Source of the DNA: Betaproteobacteria bacterium
GTDB lineage: Bacteria > Pseudomonadota > Gammaproteobacteria > Burkholderiales > Rhodocyclaceae
DNA length: 64,000 nt
Direction: 5' to 3'
Assembly: GCA_016720065.1 (NCBI GenBank)
Contig: JADJXY010000002.1
Coordinates: 1,625,001-1,689,000 of the forward strand
Below the pieces are notes generated by a model that ran no database searches, was not told where the DNA came from, and worked only from the letters and a program-made list of their open reading frames with translations. Each line of letters begins with the position of its first letter. Within the stretch, counting starts at the first letter, position 1. Made by a program: the position numbers and the translations under genes. Shown one piece after another: positions 34,146 to 42,597 of this stretch.

Positions 34146-36014
34146 TCAGCGGCTCGACTTGGGCAGTTTGAACACCCACATGGAGGAACCCTGGGTGACT
34201 TGCTTGGTCAGGTCAGCCATGTCCCCGCCCCACAGCGGAACAGCACCACCGTAGCCGGAACTGATGCCAAGGTACTGCTCGCCATCCTGCTCCCATGTGA
34301 TGGGGACAGAAACGATTCCGGAGCCGGTCTGGAACTTCCACAATTCCTTGCCGTTCTTGGCGTCAAAAGCCTTGACGTAGCCATCCGACGTGCCCGTAAA
34401 CAACAGGCCGCCAGCAGTCGTGAGCGTCCCGGCCCAAAGCGGGAAGGTTTCTTTCTGTTCCCACACGATCTTGCCCGTCTTGGGATCGATCGCGCGCAAG
34501 GTTCCCACATGGTCGTCAAAGAGCCGCTTGATGCGGAAACCTTGGCCGAGGTAGGCGGCTCCAGCCTTGTAGGTCAGGTTTTCGGTCCAATAATCCATCG
34601 CCCAGTGGTTGGCAGGAATGTAGAACAGCTCGGTCTGCGGGCTGTAACTCATGGGCATCCAGTTGGTCCCTCCCAAGAAGGGCGGCGACACGAAGATGGA
34701 TTCACCCTTGTCGGCTCCCGCCTTAGGCTTGGGCGGATGCTGGCCTTGCACGATATTGGGCTTGCCAGTCTTCAGATCCCAGCTCTTGGCCCAAGTAATG
34801 CCTTCCACAAAGGGCCAGGCACCAATCAGGGAAGTCGGCTGGTTGGGGTAGCCGGCGCCGGAAGAAAGCTTTTCCCGATCGGTCACGAAGAAATAGCCAT
34901 TGCGGTCGGCGTGGGCCGACGCCTTGACCATTTTTCCAGTCTTGGGATCCTTGTACTCGAAGAGCACCACGGAGTTGTTGCCGGAGAAGTCCCAAGCGTC
35001 GTTCGGGGTGTGCTGGAAGAAGCCCTTAAGCTCGCCAGTGCTGGCGTCCACATAGGCCTGGCCGGAAGTAAAAAGGCTGTCCCAATTGCGCGGATCGTCG
35101 CCTTCCTTGGTGCGGTGCCAAGTGTTCCAAGGCGCCGGGTTACCGGTACCGATGACCACCATGTTCTTTTCCACGTCGAAGCTGGCGGTCTGCCAGGGGG
35201 CGCCGCCGCCGTGGTTCCAGGCATCCACCAACTTGCCGTCCTTGTCGCGAGGCCAGGAGGGCGCTTTGGCGTCGCCAGTCGGCGTGCTTTCCTTGCCGTT
35301 CAGGCGACCCATGTGGCCTTCGACCATGGGACGAGCCCAGACTTCTTCGCCCGTTTCGGGATCGCGCGCAAAAAGGTAACCCACAACACCGAATTCGTCC
35401 CCGGAGGAACCATGCACCAGCAGAACACGGCCGCTCTTCTGGTCCTTGACGACGAAGGGCGCGCCAGTCATGGTGTAGCCGATCTTGTGGTCGCCCCACT
35501 TCTTGCTCCAGGCGACTTTGCCCGTATCCTTGTTAAGAGCCACAATACCGGCATCCAGAGTGCCGACGTAGATTTTGTCGCCGTAGAGGGCCGCGCCCCG
35601 GTTAACCACGTCGCAGCAGGGACGAATATCTTCGGGCAGGCGATGCTGATACTCCCACAGGCGCTTGCCTGTCTTGGCATCGATGGCGAAGACGCGTGAA
35701 TAGGAGGCCGTCACGTAGATCACACCATCGTGAACCAGGGCTTGCCCCTCCTGTCCGCGCTGCTTCTCGCCACCAAAGGAGAAACTCCATGCGGGAACCA
35801 GGTTAGCCACGTTGGAGGTGTTGATCTTACTGATCGTGCTGTGGCGCTGGGCCTTGAGCCCCAAGCCGTAGCTCAGCACGTCGCCCGGGGACTTGTCGTC
35901 ATTGAGGATGTCCTCCCAAGTGACCTTGCTCCCGGCAAGGGCCGAACCACAGAACAGCGTGGCGACCAGGGCGGCCACCAGGGTTGGGCGGGTATTGAAG
36001 CGGATCGCGTCCAT
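34146..36014 (-). CDS. PQQ-dependent alcohol dehydrogenase, predicted calcium type
   Basis: A 622-residue periplasmic quinoprotein related to the enzyme at 31022 but clearly divergent. It has a signal peptide (about 1-27), the vicinal Cys pair in RPCCDVVNRG, and repeated propeller motifs (DAKTGKRLWEYQH). Its active-site segment NDAWDFSGNN has the catalytic Asp342, but Ser344 occupies the place of the lanthanide-binding Asp. This is the pattern of calcium-dependent ExaA/PedE-type enzymes. It leads an operon with the pentapeptide-repeat protein and a c550. Three phased GGA-N3-CTTCC repeats and a TATACT -10-like box lie upstream. Confidence 0.92.
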   Translation of the reverse strand: MDAIRFNTRPTLVAALVATLFCGSALAGSKVTWEDILNDDKSPGDVLSYGLGLKAQRHSTISKINTSNVANLVPAWSFSFGGEKQRGQEGQALVHDGVIYVTASYSRVFAIDAKTGKRLWEYQHRLPEDIRPCCDVVNRGAALYGDKIYVGTLDAGIVALNKDTGKVAWSKKWGDHKIGYTMTGAPFVVKDQKSGRVLLVHGSSGDEFGVVGYLFARDPETGEEVWARPMVEGHMGRLNGKESTPTGDAKAPSWPRDKDGKLVDAWNHGGGAPWQTASFDVEKNMVVIGTGNPAPWNTWHRTKEGDDPRNWDSLFTSGQAYVDASTGELKGFFQHTPNDAWDFSGNNSVVLFEYKDPKTGKMVKASAHADRNGYFFVTDREKLSSGAGYPNQPTSLIGAWPFVEGITWAKSWDLKTGKPNIVQGQHPPKPKAGADKGESIFVSPPFLGGTNWMPMSYSPQTELFYIPANHWAMDYWTENLTYKAGAAYLGQGFRIKRLFDDHVGTLRAIDPKTGKIVWEQKETFPLWAGTLTTAGGLLFTGTSDGYVKAFDAKNGKELWKFQTGSGIVSVPITWEQDGEQYLGISSGYGGAVPLWGGDMADLTKQVTQGSSMWVFKLPKSSR

Positions 36015-36092
36015 TTAAGTTTTCGTCTCCTGAATGAGGTTCTTGATCGGCCCTGCGGCAGGACCGGCTCGCCGTTAAGAAAAGCCGGGCCA

Positions 36093-36098
36093 GTATAG
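36093..36098 (-). promoter_or_regulatory. Putative -10 box of the calcium-type dehydrogenase operon
   Basis: TATACT on the minus strand, about 80 bases before the ATG. No good -35 box is visible, consistent with an activator-dependent promoter. Confidence 0.4.
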
Positions 36099-36144
36099 AA
36101 AGGCCCATCCTCCCCGGTCTCGGGACGAAAGCACCGATTGGCCA

Positions 36145-36198
36145 GGACTCCTTCCCCGCTAAGTCCGGAAATCTTCCCGCCCTGTCGGGATTTCTTCC
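36145..36198. promoter_or_regulatory. Three phased direct repeats GGA-N3-CTTCC
   Basis: Copies at 36145-36155, 36167-36177 and 36188-36198, spaced 22 and 21 bases (about two helical turns). They lie 50-100 bases upstream of the putative -10 box, a typical activator location, and between the dehydrogenase and the divergent kinase gene. The adjacent NarL-type regulator (37570-38217) is the natural candidate to bind them. Confidence 0.7.
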
Positions 36199-36262
36199 CC
36201 CTGAGGAAGCGTGGGATGAAACTTGCTGCACAATGCAGGCTTCGCAAAAACCAGGACATGCC

Positions 36263-37573
36263 ATGGACCTGAGATGGCGTCTGCTCGGTTCCCTCGGCAT
36301 TCTGCTGACGGGGCTCATGCTGATGGCGATTGCCATCAATCTTTACTCGCTCAAGGGCGATATTCGCAACGAGATTGCCGCGTCGGAAAATCTCGCACGA
36401 GTCCTCCTAGAGGCTAGCCGCATGGCCTCCGAGACTCCAGCCCAGGAGGTGGAAGCCCAACTCTCCGCACTGCTGCAGGAGAGACCCTTGCGGCACCTGA
36501 CCCTGGCAGTAAGCGGCATGCCTCCCCCCGGCCAAGAGGAGTCTGCCTTCCTGCGCCAGCTTGCCCTCTGGCTGGGTTTCGATCCCGCCCCCCAGAGCGG
36601 CCAGGATATCCGCCTGGGGGGGCAAGTCCTGCGCATCGCCGCCAATCCGACTTCGGAAATCGAGGAGCGCCTGACCGACACCCTCAGGCTGTGCGTCACG
36701 CTCGCCCTCTTCTCCGCCGCGACGCTGGCGGTGGCCTGGTGGTCGGCCCACCGGGCGCTGACCCCGGTCCGGGAACTGGAAGGCGGACTGCAAAGACTGG
36801 CTCGGGGCGAGGATGCCGCTGCCCTGCCCGCATTCGCCCTCAAGGAATTCCGCCGCGTCGCCGCGGCCATCGACGAACTGGCGGCCGCCCTGGCTGCCTC
36901 CCACGCCGCGCAACACCATCTCGCCCGCCAGCTCATCTCCGCCCGGGAAAAAGAGCGTGCCTCCCTGGCCCGGGAACTGCACGACGATATGGGTCAAAGC
37001 CTCACCGCCATCAGCGCCACGGCGGGTTTCCTGGAACGTCACGCAGCGGATCTCGATGCGGAGCGGGTCGGCGAGTGTGCCCGCGATCTGGGACGCGATG
37101 TCCGCGCCAGCCGGGAGCAGCTCCGCACCATGCTACGTAGCCTGAGGCCTCACGGACTCGACATTGCCGGTCTCCCGCATGCTCTGGAAGAACTCTTGGA
37201 TCATTGGCGTCAACGCAGCCCGGACGTGGGCTTTCGCCTGGAAGTCCGCTCACCGCTTCCGGATGCCCCGGAAGCCGCGTGCCTCGCCCTTTACCGCATC
37301 GCCCAGGAAGCGCTCACCAACACGGTCCGGCACAGCAAGGCCACGACCTGTCTCGTCGCCCTGACGGGAAGCGCTGAACACCTCGAACTGCGCGTCGAAG
37401 ATAACGGCAAGGGACCGCCGCGATCCGGCGTCACCCGAGGGACGGGCTTGCTGGGCATGGAAGAGCGGCTGGCGATGGTCGCTGGTCAATTGCACCTCAC
37501 GTCCGCGAGCCCGAGGGGGTTTTCACTGCGCGCCTCGATTCCTCTTCCTCTAGCCACGGACGAAACCCGATGA
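36263..37573 (+). CDS. Membrane sensor histidine kinase (HisKA_3)
   Basis: About 436 residues from the ATG with AGGA at good spacing; another ATG lies ten codons upstream. Two membrane helices (about 9-26 and 142-163) flank a short periplasmic domain, followed by a HAMP-like linker (RALTPVRELEGGLQRLARGE). The HisKA_3 helix has the phospho-acceptor His in ARELHDDMGQSLT, and the HATPase_c domain has EALTNTVRHSKA and VEDNGKGP. Coupled with the next gene by ATGA. It is likely a sensor for alcohol oxidation, comparable to PedS/ExaD by context only. Confidence 0.9.
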   Translation: MDLRWRLLGSLGILLTGLMLMAIAINLYSLKGDIRNEIAASENLARVLLEASRMASETPAQEVEAQLSALLQERPLRHLTLAVSGMPPPGQEESAFLRQLALWLGFDPAPQSGQDIRLGGQVLRIAANPTSEIEERLTDTLRLCVTLALFSAATLAVAWWSAHRALTPVRELEGGLQRLARGEDAAALPAFALKEFRRVAAAIDELAAALAASHAAQHHLARQLISAREKERASLARELHDDMGQSLTAISATAGFLERHAADLDAERVGECARDLGRDVRASREQLRTMLRSLRPHGLDIAGLPHALEELLDHWRQRSPDVGFRLEVRSPLPDAPEAACLALYRIAQEALTNTVRHSKATTCLVALTGSAEHLELRVEDNGKGPPRSGVTRGTGLLGMEERLAMVAGQLHLTSASPRGFSLRASIPLPLATDETR

Positions 37574-38217
37574 TTCGCATTCTTCTGGTCGATGACCACG
37601 CTGTCGTACGCAACGGTTACCGCCGGCTGCTCGACGCCGAATCCGGCCTGCGCGTCGTTGCCGAAGCCGCCAGCGCCGAGGAAGCGAACGCTGCCGTCGC
37701 CCGGGAAAAACCGGATATCGCCCTGGTGGACCTCACCCTCAAGGGCAGCAGCGGCATCGAATCGATTCGCGGCATGCTGGCACGGCGCCCTGAAATGAGG
37801 ATACTCGTGCTCTCCATGCACGAAAGCGCCAGCCACGTCACCCAGGCCCTGCGCAGCGGCGCCCATGGCTACCTGACCAAGTATTGCGAACCTCTCGAAG
37901 TCATCGAGGGAATTCGCAAAGTCATGGCCGGGCGGCGCGTCTTTTCCCCCGAGATCGCCGAGACCCTGGCCCGCCAGGCCGTGGAGGGCGACGGCGATCT
38001 TTCCCACCTCACACCCCGCGAATTCGAGGTGCTTCGCCTGCTGGTTCAGGGTGAAACGCCGACCGGAATTGCCACGTCCATGCACCTCAGCCCCAAGACC
38101 ATCCTCAATTACCTCTCGATCATCCGTCAGAAACTCGACGCCGACACCGACTTCAAACTGATTCAACTCGCCGCCCGCCACGGACTGGTGAACATCGCCG
38201 ACCAGCGGGGTTCCTGA
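37570..38217 (+). CDS. NarL/FixJ-family response regulator
   Basis: A 215-residue partner of the preceding kinase, overlapping its stop by four bases. The receiver domain has ILLVDDHAVVRNGY, the phospho-acceptor Asp54 in IALVDLTLKG, and Lys in YLTKYCEP. The LuxR-type HTH (about 145-205) has LTPREFEVLRLLVQGET and LSPKTILNYLSIIRQK. Its site is probably the triple repeat upstream of the calcium-type dehydrogenase. Confidence 0.92.
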   Translation: MIRILLVDDHAVVRNGYRRLLDAESGLRVVAEAASAEEANAAVAREKPDIALVDLTLKGSSGIESIRGMLARRPEMRILVLSMHESASHVTQALRSGAHGYLTKYCEPLEVIEGIRKVMAGRRVFSPEIAETLARQAVEGDGDLSHLTPREFEVLRLLVQGETPTGIATSMHLSPKTILNYLSIIRQKLDADTDFKLIQLAARHGLVNIADQRGS

Positions 38218-38336
38218 CAGCCTGCGCAGCACCTGTCCGAAACGCCCATCCCTTCGCTAACTAGTCATTTCAGGCTAAGATGGCGGGGTGACTCAATGTC
38301 CATTCCTGCAACACCCTCAATCCACTGGAGAATCTC

Positions 38337-38726
38337 ATGTTCACTCGCTCCGTCAAATTCATCCTTGCCAGCGCCTTCTTTGCTGCCAGCGTCGGAAGCG
38401 CCTTCGCCGACGCCGCCAATGACGAAAAGATGAAGAAGCTCGCCACCAACGCTGGCTGCTTCACCTGCCACGCCGTGAGCGGCAAGGGCCCCATCGCCCC
38501 CGGCACGGACAAGCCCATCGGCCCCGCCTGGCTTGATGTCGCCAAGATGTACGGCGGCAAGCCCGGTGCCGCCGACTTCCTGACTCGCGTCGTCCTGGAA
38601 GGCTCCAACCCCTACTCGAGCCACTGGAAGAACAAGGTCACGGGCGTGGCCATGCCGCCCAATACGGCTGCCATTTCCGAAACCGACGCCCGCTCCCTCG
38701 TCTTCTGGATTCTGTCCATGAAGTAA
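38337..38726 (+). CDS. Small monoheme cytochrome c
   Basis: A 129-residue exported cytochrome c: signal peptide (about 1-25), heme motif CFTCH at 41-45, and the Met ligand probably in VAMPPNTAAIS. The KxxGPAWLDVAKMYGG segment is typical of c551/c552-like electron carriers. It is separated from the upstream regulator by 119 bases, so it may have its own promoter. It is a candidate shuttle between the dehydrogenases or c550 and the terminal oxidase. Confidence 0.9.
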   Translation: MFTRSVKFILASAFFAASVGSAFADAANDEKMKKLATNAGCFTCHAVSGKGPIAPGTDKPIGPAWLDVAKMYGGKPGAADFLTRVVLEGSNPYSSHWKNKVTGVAMPPNTAAISETDARSLVFWILSMK

Positions 38727-38792
38727 GACCGGGAGCCCTGTTCCGGGCAGCGTGCGAACCCGATTCGCACCCCGGAGGCCTTCCGTTGCGCC

Positions 38793-38819
38793 ACGCCCCG
38801 CCCCGTCGCGGGGCGTTTG
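38793..38819 (+). terminator. Terminator after cytochrome c
   Basis: ACGCCCCGC and GCGGGGCGT arms around a six-base loop, then TTT. It lies 67 bases after the cytochrome stop. Confidence 0.65.
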
Positions 38820-38926
38820 CATTGCGGGGAGTGAAGAGGATGCTCCCCTGCATCCACGGGCATACCGCGTCCAGGGCATTCGGCGCCCCCTCACCAGTCC
38901 AGCGAGGCTGCGCCGATACCCGGGAG

Positions 38927-40771
38927 TCAAGCCCCCTCGGTACCCCGATCCTCGCCCGACCCCTGCGACACCCCAAGTTTGCGGTACAGCGTTGTCCGCG
39001 TAATCCCCAGTTCTCGCGCCGCAGCGGAAATGTTGCCGCGGTGCCGTGCCACTGTTTCCCGCACCAGGCGGGCCTGGACGGCCCGCAGGTCGGCGCTCGT
39101 GGCGCGAACCCTCGACCCCCGAATCTCAGTCGGGACGTGGGTAAGGCCGAGGGTCTCCTCACCATCAAGCAAGGCAATCGAAAGCCGCAGCACATTGCGC
39201 AGTTGCCGGAGATTCCCCGGCCAGCTATATGCCCGCAGCGCACGGAGAGCCTCGGGATCGATACGGATGCGGCTCGACCCGGCCTCATCGACGAGCATGC
39301 GGCGCACGATGGCATCGAAATCGCTTCGCTCACGCAGTGCGGGCAGGGTGACGGTCATTCCCGACAGGCGGAAAAACAGATCGGCGCGGAACGCCCCCCT
39401 GGACACCAGATCCTGTAGAGACTGGTGGCTGGCGCAAACCAGGGAAATGTCCACCGGATATTCCCGCACGCCGCCCAAGGGGAGCACCGTCCGGGTCTCC
39501 AATACCCTCAACAGAACCGCCTGCAGCGGCAAGGGCATATCGCCAATCTCGTCCAGGAAGAGCGTCCCGCCGTTCGCTTCCCTGATCTTCCCCAGCGCCC
39601 CCGTACTCTTTGCATCCGTAAAGGCGCCCTCGACGTAGCCGAACAATTCGGCCTCGATCAGCCCCGCGGGAATGGCGGCGCAGTTGACCGCGATGAACGG
39701 CCCTTGCCGCCGCCCCCCGGAAGCATGGAACGCCCTGGCAAACCACTCCTTGCCGGAACCCGTTTCTCCCTGAATCATGAGCGGGATATCACGATCAAGG
39801 ATGCGGCCCGCCAAGCGCGCCGCTTCCGCCAAGCTACCGTCGCCACTGTCCAGATCCGAGAGCCCCCGCTGAGGCACGAGCGGGTCCGCCTCCGCGGCAT
39901 CCGATCCCCCTTGTCCCCTTGGCCGGGAAAGGCGGGCAAAGCAGACATTTCCTCCCTGCCCCGACACGGCAATGGATTCCTCGGGGAAGTCTCTTCCTCT
40001 TCGCAGCAACTCGCTCCACGACAGGCCCCAGCGCTCGCTCCACGAACACCCGGGCAAGGCCTCCAGGGGCAAAAGCGCCGCCGCCGCGCGATTGCGAGCC
40101 ATAAGCCGTCCCGTCGCAGAAAAAACGGCAAGACCGTCCAGGGGGGAGCCAAACAAGTCCCTGCTGCTCTGGAGGGAAATGGTCCAGGCATTCTTGGGGA
40201 CAGCGTCGACCAGACGATCCTCGATCAGCGAACGATGCATCTCGACCAGCGCCCTGCCGCAAGCCAAGTCCAGGCGATGGGCTGCCCCGATAGCCAGCAC
40301 CCCCACGATGCGATCATCGATTCCAAGGATCGGCGCAGCGACACAATAGAAGGACTGGTTCTGGGCAAGAAAATGCGAGGGCCCCAGTATTTCCACCGAT
40401 ACCCCCTCGGAAAGGCACGTCCCGATGGCGTTGGTTCCCGCAACCCCCTCCGACCAGCGTGACCCGACCACCAGGCCCAGGCCCGTGCCCATCCTTCTGG
40501 CTGCGTCATCGCCAAGACAGGCGAGCACCGAGCCCGTGGCATCCGCCAAAACGACGAGGGTCGCTGTTCCGGCCAGCAGCCGGCCCAAGGACTCCAGAAC
40601 GGGCAGGGAGAGTCGTGACAGGGGCGCGTCGAGCCGGGAGGGAAGTCCCTGAATTTCCGCCGAATCCGCCTCGGCAAGTCGCTTCCCGACGAGCAAGCCC
40701 GCGGCACGGCAGCGCTGCCATGAACGCTGAATCGCGTCGGGGGGAAGGGAGGGGAATGTCTGTCCTTGCAT
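38927..40771 (-). CDS. AcoR-type sigma54-dependent transcriptional activator
   Basis: About 614 residues. A GAF-type sensory region (about 60-200) precedes an AAA+ domain (about 310-530) with Walker A GETGSGKEWFARAF and Walker B GGTLFLDEIGDM, then a Fis-type HTH (RGNISAAARELGITRTTLYR). The sigma54-contact loop reads GAFTDA, not the usual GAFTGA. The ATG at 40771 gives an N-terminus followed by IQRSWQRCRAAGLL, the usual AcoR start region. The frame is open upstream to 40981, but that would run over a sigma54 promoter, so the short form is preferred. Likely controls alcohol-oxidation genes. Confidence 0.88.
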   Translation of the reverse strand: MQGQTFPSLPPDAIQRSWQRCRAAGLLVGKRLAEADSAEIQGLPSRLDAPLSRLSLPVLESLGRLLAGTATLVVLADATGSVLACLGDDAARRMGTGLGLVVGSRWSEGVAGTNAIGTCLSEGVSVEILGPSHFLAQNQSFYCVAAPILGIDDRIVGVLAIGAAHRLDLACGRALVEMHRSLIEDRLVDAVPKNAWTISLQSSRDLFGSPLDGLAVFSATGRLMARNRAAAALLPLEALPGCSWSERWGLSWSELLRRGRDFPEESIAVSGQGGNVCFARLSRPRGQGGSDAAEADPLVPQRGLSDLDSGDGSLAEAARLAGRILDRDIPLMIQGETGSGKEWFARAFHASGGRRQGPFIAVNCAAIPAGLIEAELFGYVEGAFTDAKSTGALGKIREANGGTLFLDEIGDMPLPLQAVLLRVLETRTVLPLGGVREYPVDISLVCASHQSLQDLVSRGAFRADLFFRLSGMTVTLPALRERSDFDAIVRRMLVDEAGSSRIRIDPEALRALRAYSWPGNLRQLRNVLRLSIALLDGEETLGLTHVPTEIRGSRVRATSADLRAVQARLVRETVARHRGNISAAARELGITRTTLYRKLGVSQGSGEDRGTEGA

Positions 40772-40927
40772 GCCGCAACCTATGCACATTCCATGCCGAT
40801 TGGGAGCGCCCCTATACACGGGCGATGACCCCGCGAAACTGCTCCATGCCTGAACAACTGCTGCGCACTTGACCATGGCCCTGACCTCGACAAAGGTCTT
40901 AAGCACTTTGGCAGCATGCACGCCAGG

Positions 40928-40942
40928 CAACTGTTTTAATTG
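40928..40942. promoter_or_regulatory. Candidate activator site related to the 30817 palindrome
   Basis: The minus strand reads CAATTAAAACAGTTG, 13 of 15 bases identical to the core of the palindrome upstream of the lanthanide-type dehydrogenase. It lies about 33 bases upstream of the sigma54 box at 40975. Confidence 0.4.
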
Positions 40943-40974
40943 AATTTTATGTATCATCCAGGGTGCCTCGAAAC

Positions 40975-40991
40975 TTGGCACGGCCCATGCT
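40975..40991 (+). promoter_or_regulatory. Sigma54 promoter
   Basis: TTGGCACG, four bases, ATGCT: the -24 element is perfect and the -12 GC has the right spacing, one mismatch (A for T) in the -12 box. It points toward the cytochrome c at 41377, about 385 bases away, with a long leader. Confidence 0.6.
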
Positions 40992-41376
40992 GGAGGAGCC
41001 TACCGATCGCCAGGCCCGACTGGCCGTGGGCGTCGGGTGTTTCGCCCCCTCATGGGGCGACATCCGAAGCATCGCCCGCCCGACCAGTTTCCAAGACTCC
41101 GTTTGTAAGAGATTGTCAGCAGGGGTAACCGCAACACAATCCCGGTCAACCAAGACTCGAACGACACGCTATATCCTCACCACCGTTCAAGGCATCATGA
41201 TGCGACCCGTTGTCCCCGGCCCTTATCCGACGATCCCGGTTCCACCGCAGTTGAGAAGTCATGGCCCCATCGGTGGAGAAAGTGCGTCGGCAGTTCCTCA
41301 ATCACTATCAGATGCCAGTTGGTCCGCACCTGCGGCCCACGGCGTTGTTTGACCCACCCTAGAAAGGAAAACAACC
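40992..41376. other. Long leader between sigma54 promoter and cytochrome c gene
   Basis: No gene or strong terminator is seen. Short open frames exist, but none has a ribosome-binding site and a recognisable product. A closer promoter for the cytochrome gene cannot be excluded. Confidence 0.45.
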
Positions 41377-41694
41377 ATGCTGCAGAAAGCCCTCGTTCCC
41401 CTGGTTCTCGCCGCCGCCTGTGTCGCCATCCCCGCCCAGGCCTCCGAAGCCATCGTCAAGAAAGCACGCTGCGTCGCCTGCCACGCCGTCGACAAGAAAA
41501 TGGTCGGGCCGGCCTACAAGGATGTCGCCGCCAAGTACAAGGGTGATGCCGGCGCCGCCGCCAAGCTGGCGGAAAAGGTTCGTGCCGGCGGTACGGGTGT
41601 CTGGGGCCAGATTCCCATGACCCCCAATGGCCCGGACAAGATCAGCGATGCCGATCTCGCCGAAGCCATCAAGTGGATTCTCTCGCTGCAGTAA
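41377..41694 (+). CDS. Cytochrome c551/c552-type monoheme protein
   Basis: A 105-residue exported cytochrome: signal peptide (about 1-22, ending AQA), heme motif CVACH at 32-36, and Met ligand in GQIPMTPN. VGPAYKDVAAKYKGD and the closing ADLAEAIKWILSLQ are classic for c551-type proteins. AAAGGAAAA precedes the ATG. It is a probable soluble periplasmic electron carrier. Confidence 0.93.
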   Translation: MLQKALVPLVLAAACVAIPAQASEAIVKKARCVACHAVDKKMVGPAYKDVAAKYKGDAGAAAKLAEKVRAGGTGVWGQIPMTPNGPDKISDADLAEAIKWILSLQ

Positions 41695-41707
41695 AGTGCC
41701 ACACCCC

Positions 41708-41734
41708 TGGGGCGGGTCTTTGGTGCCCGCCCCA
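41708..41734. terminator. Hairpin after the cytochrome c551 gene
   Basis: TGGGGCGGG and CCCGCCCCA arms with a nine-base loop, 14 bases after the stop. No T-run, so it could be Rho-linked or stabilising. Confidence 0.45.
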
Positions 41735-41966
41735 GACCTCGAACGCGCTCTATCGAATCCCTGCGGAAAATCGCGGGCCTAAGGCGGCTACCGCTTGGAC
41801 AACCGTCCGGCAAGGCAATCGCGGTCTTCGTGCATTAGGGACCGGACCTACTTTTCCCAGCACGCCGTGCCCGCTGGGAAATCCGGGAAGCCTCACAACG
41901 GCGCGACGCGCCGTTCACACGCCACACTCCCCACACCACAGTCCGTGGCGCTAAAACCAGGACAGT

Positions 41967-42503
41967 CTATTTCTCCTGCCCGGCGGCCCCCGGAAGCATC
42001 CGACCGAGAACGCCGTCGCGCTTGACCCCATGCGCCAGGGCCGCAGCAATGTGAAGCGCAGCCAGGCCGGCGCCAGCCCAGACGAAGACCCAATGGGCAC
42101 GCTTGAAGAGTTCGTTCAAATCCTTGTCCGGCCACCCGGCCTTGGGCAGATCGATGCCGAAGAACTTCATGGGAAAGGTCGTGAACGAAGACGACAGGTA
42201 CCCGGCCACGGGAGCCAGGACCAGGAAGAGGTAGAGCGCGTGGTGCACCGACCGCGCCGCCAGAACTTCGAAGCGTGACCCGGGCAAGGCCGGCGGGCTG
42301 TTGAGCCGGCGCCAGAAAAGCCGCAGCAGAACCAACAGAAAGGCCAAAATCCCCAGGGACTTGTGCAGGCTGAAGGCCGCACTCCTCTCGGGGCCTTTGG
42401 GGAGATCCAGCATGGTCCATCCGAGCCAGAACAGCCAGAAAATCACGGCGGCCTGCAACCAGTGCAGCGCGATCGCCGGGGTACCGTAGCGAGGACTCGC
42501 CAT
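41967..42503 (-). CDS. Cytochrome b561 family protein
   Basis: A 178-residue inner-membrane diheme cytochrome b of the bacterial b561 type. Four hydrophobic helices carry the expected His residues: ALHW (His14), the HKSLG helix, VHHALYLFLVLAPVAGYL and the late LHIAAALAHG. Such proteins pass electrons between quinone and periplasmic carriers. Orientation and location, after the MxaJ-like gene, suggest a link to the quinoprotein region, but this is inference. Confidence 0.87.
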   Translation of the reverse strand: MASPRYGTPAIALHWLQAAVIFWLFWLGWTMLDLPKGPERSAAFSLHKSLGILAFLLVLLRLFWRRLNSPPALPGSRFEVLAARSVHHALYLFLVLAPVAGYLSSSFTTFPMKFFGIDLPKAGWPDKDLNELFKRAHWVFVWAGAGLAALHIAAALAHGVKRDGVLGRMLPGAAGQEK

Positions 42504-42597
42504 ATGCTCTTACCGGTTGAAGCGGCCCACCTTGGGCGGGGCCGCGGGGAGGGATCGCTGGTCCGCGCACAGCCCGGACCAGCGCGAAACGCGAGCG

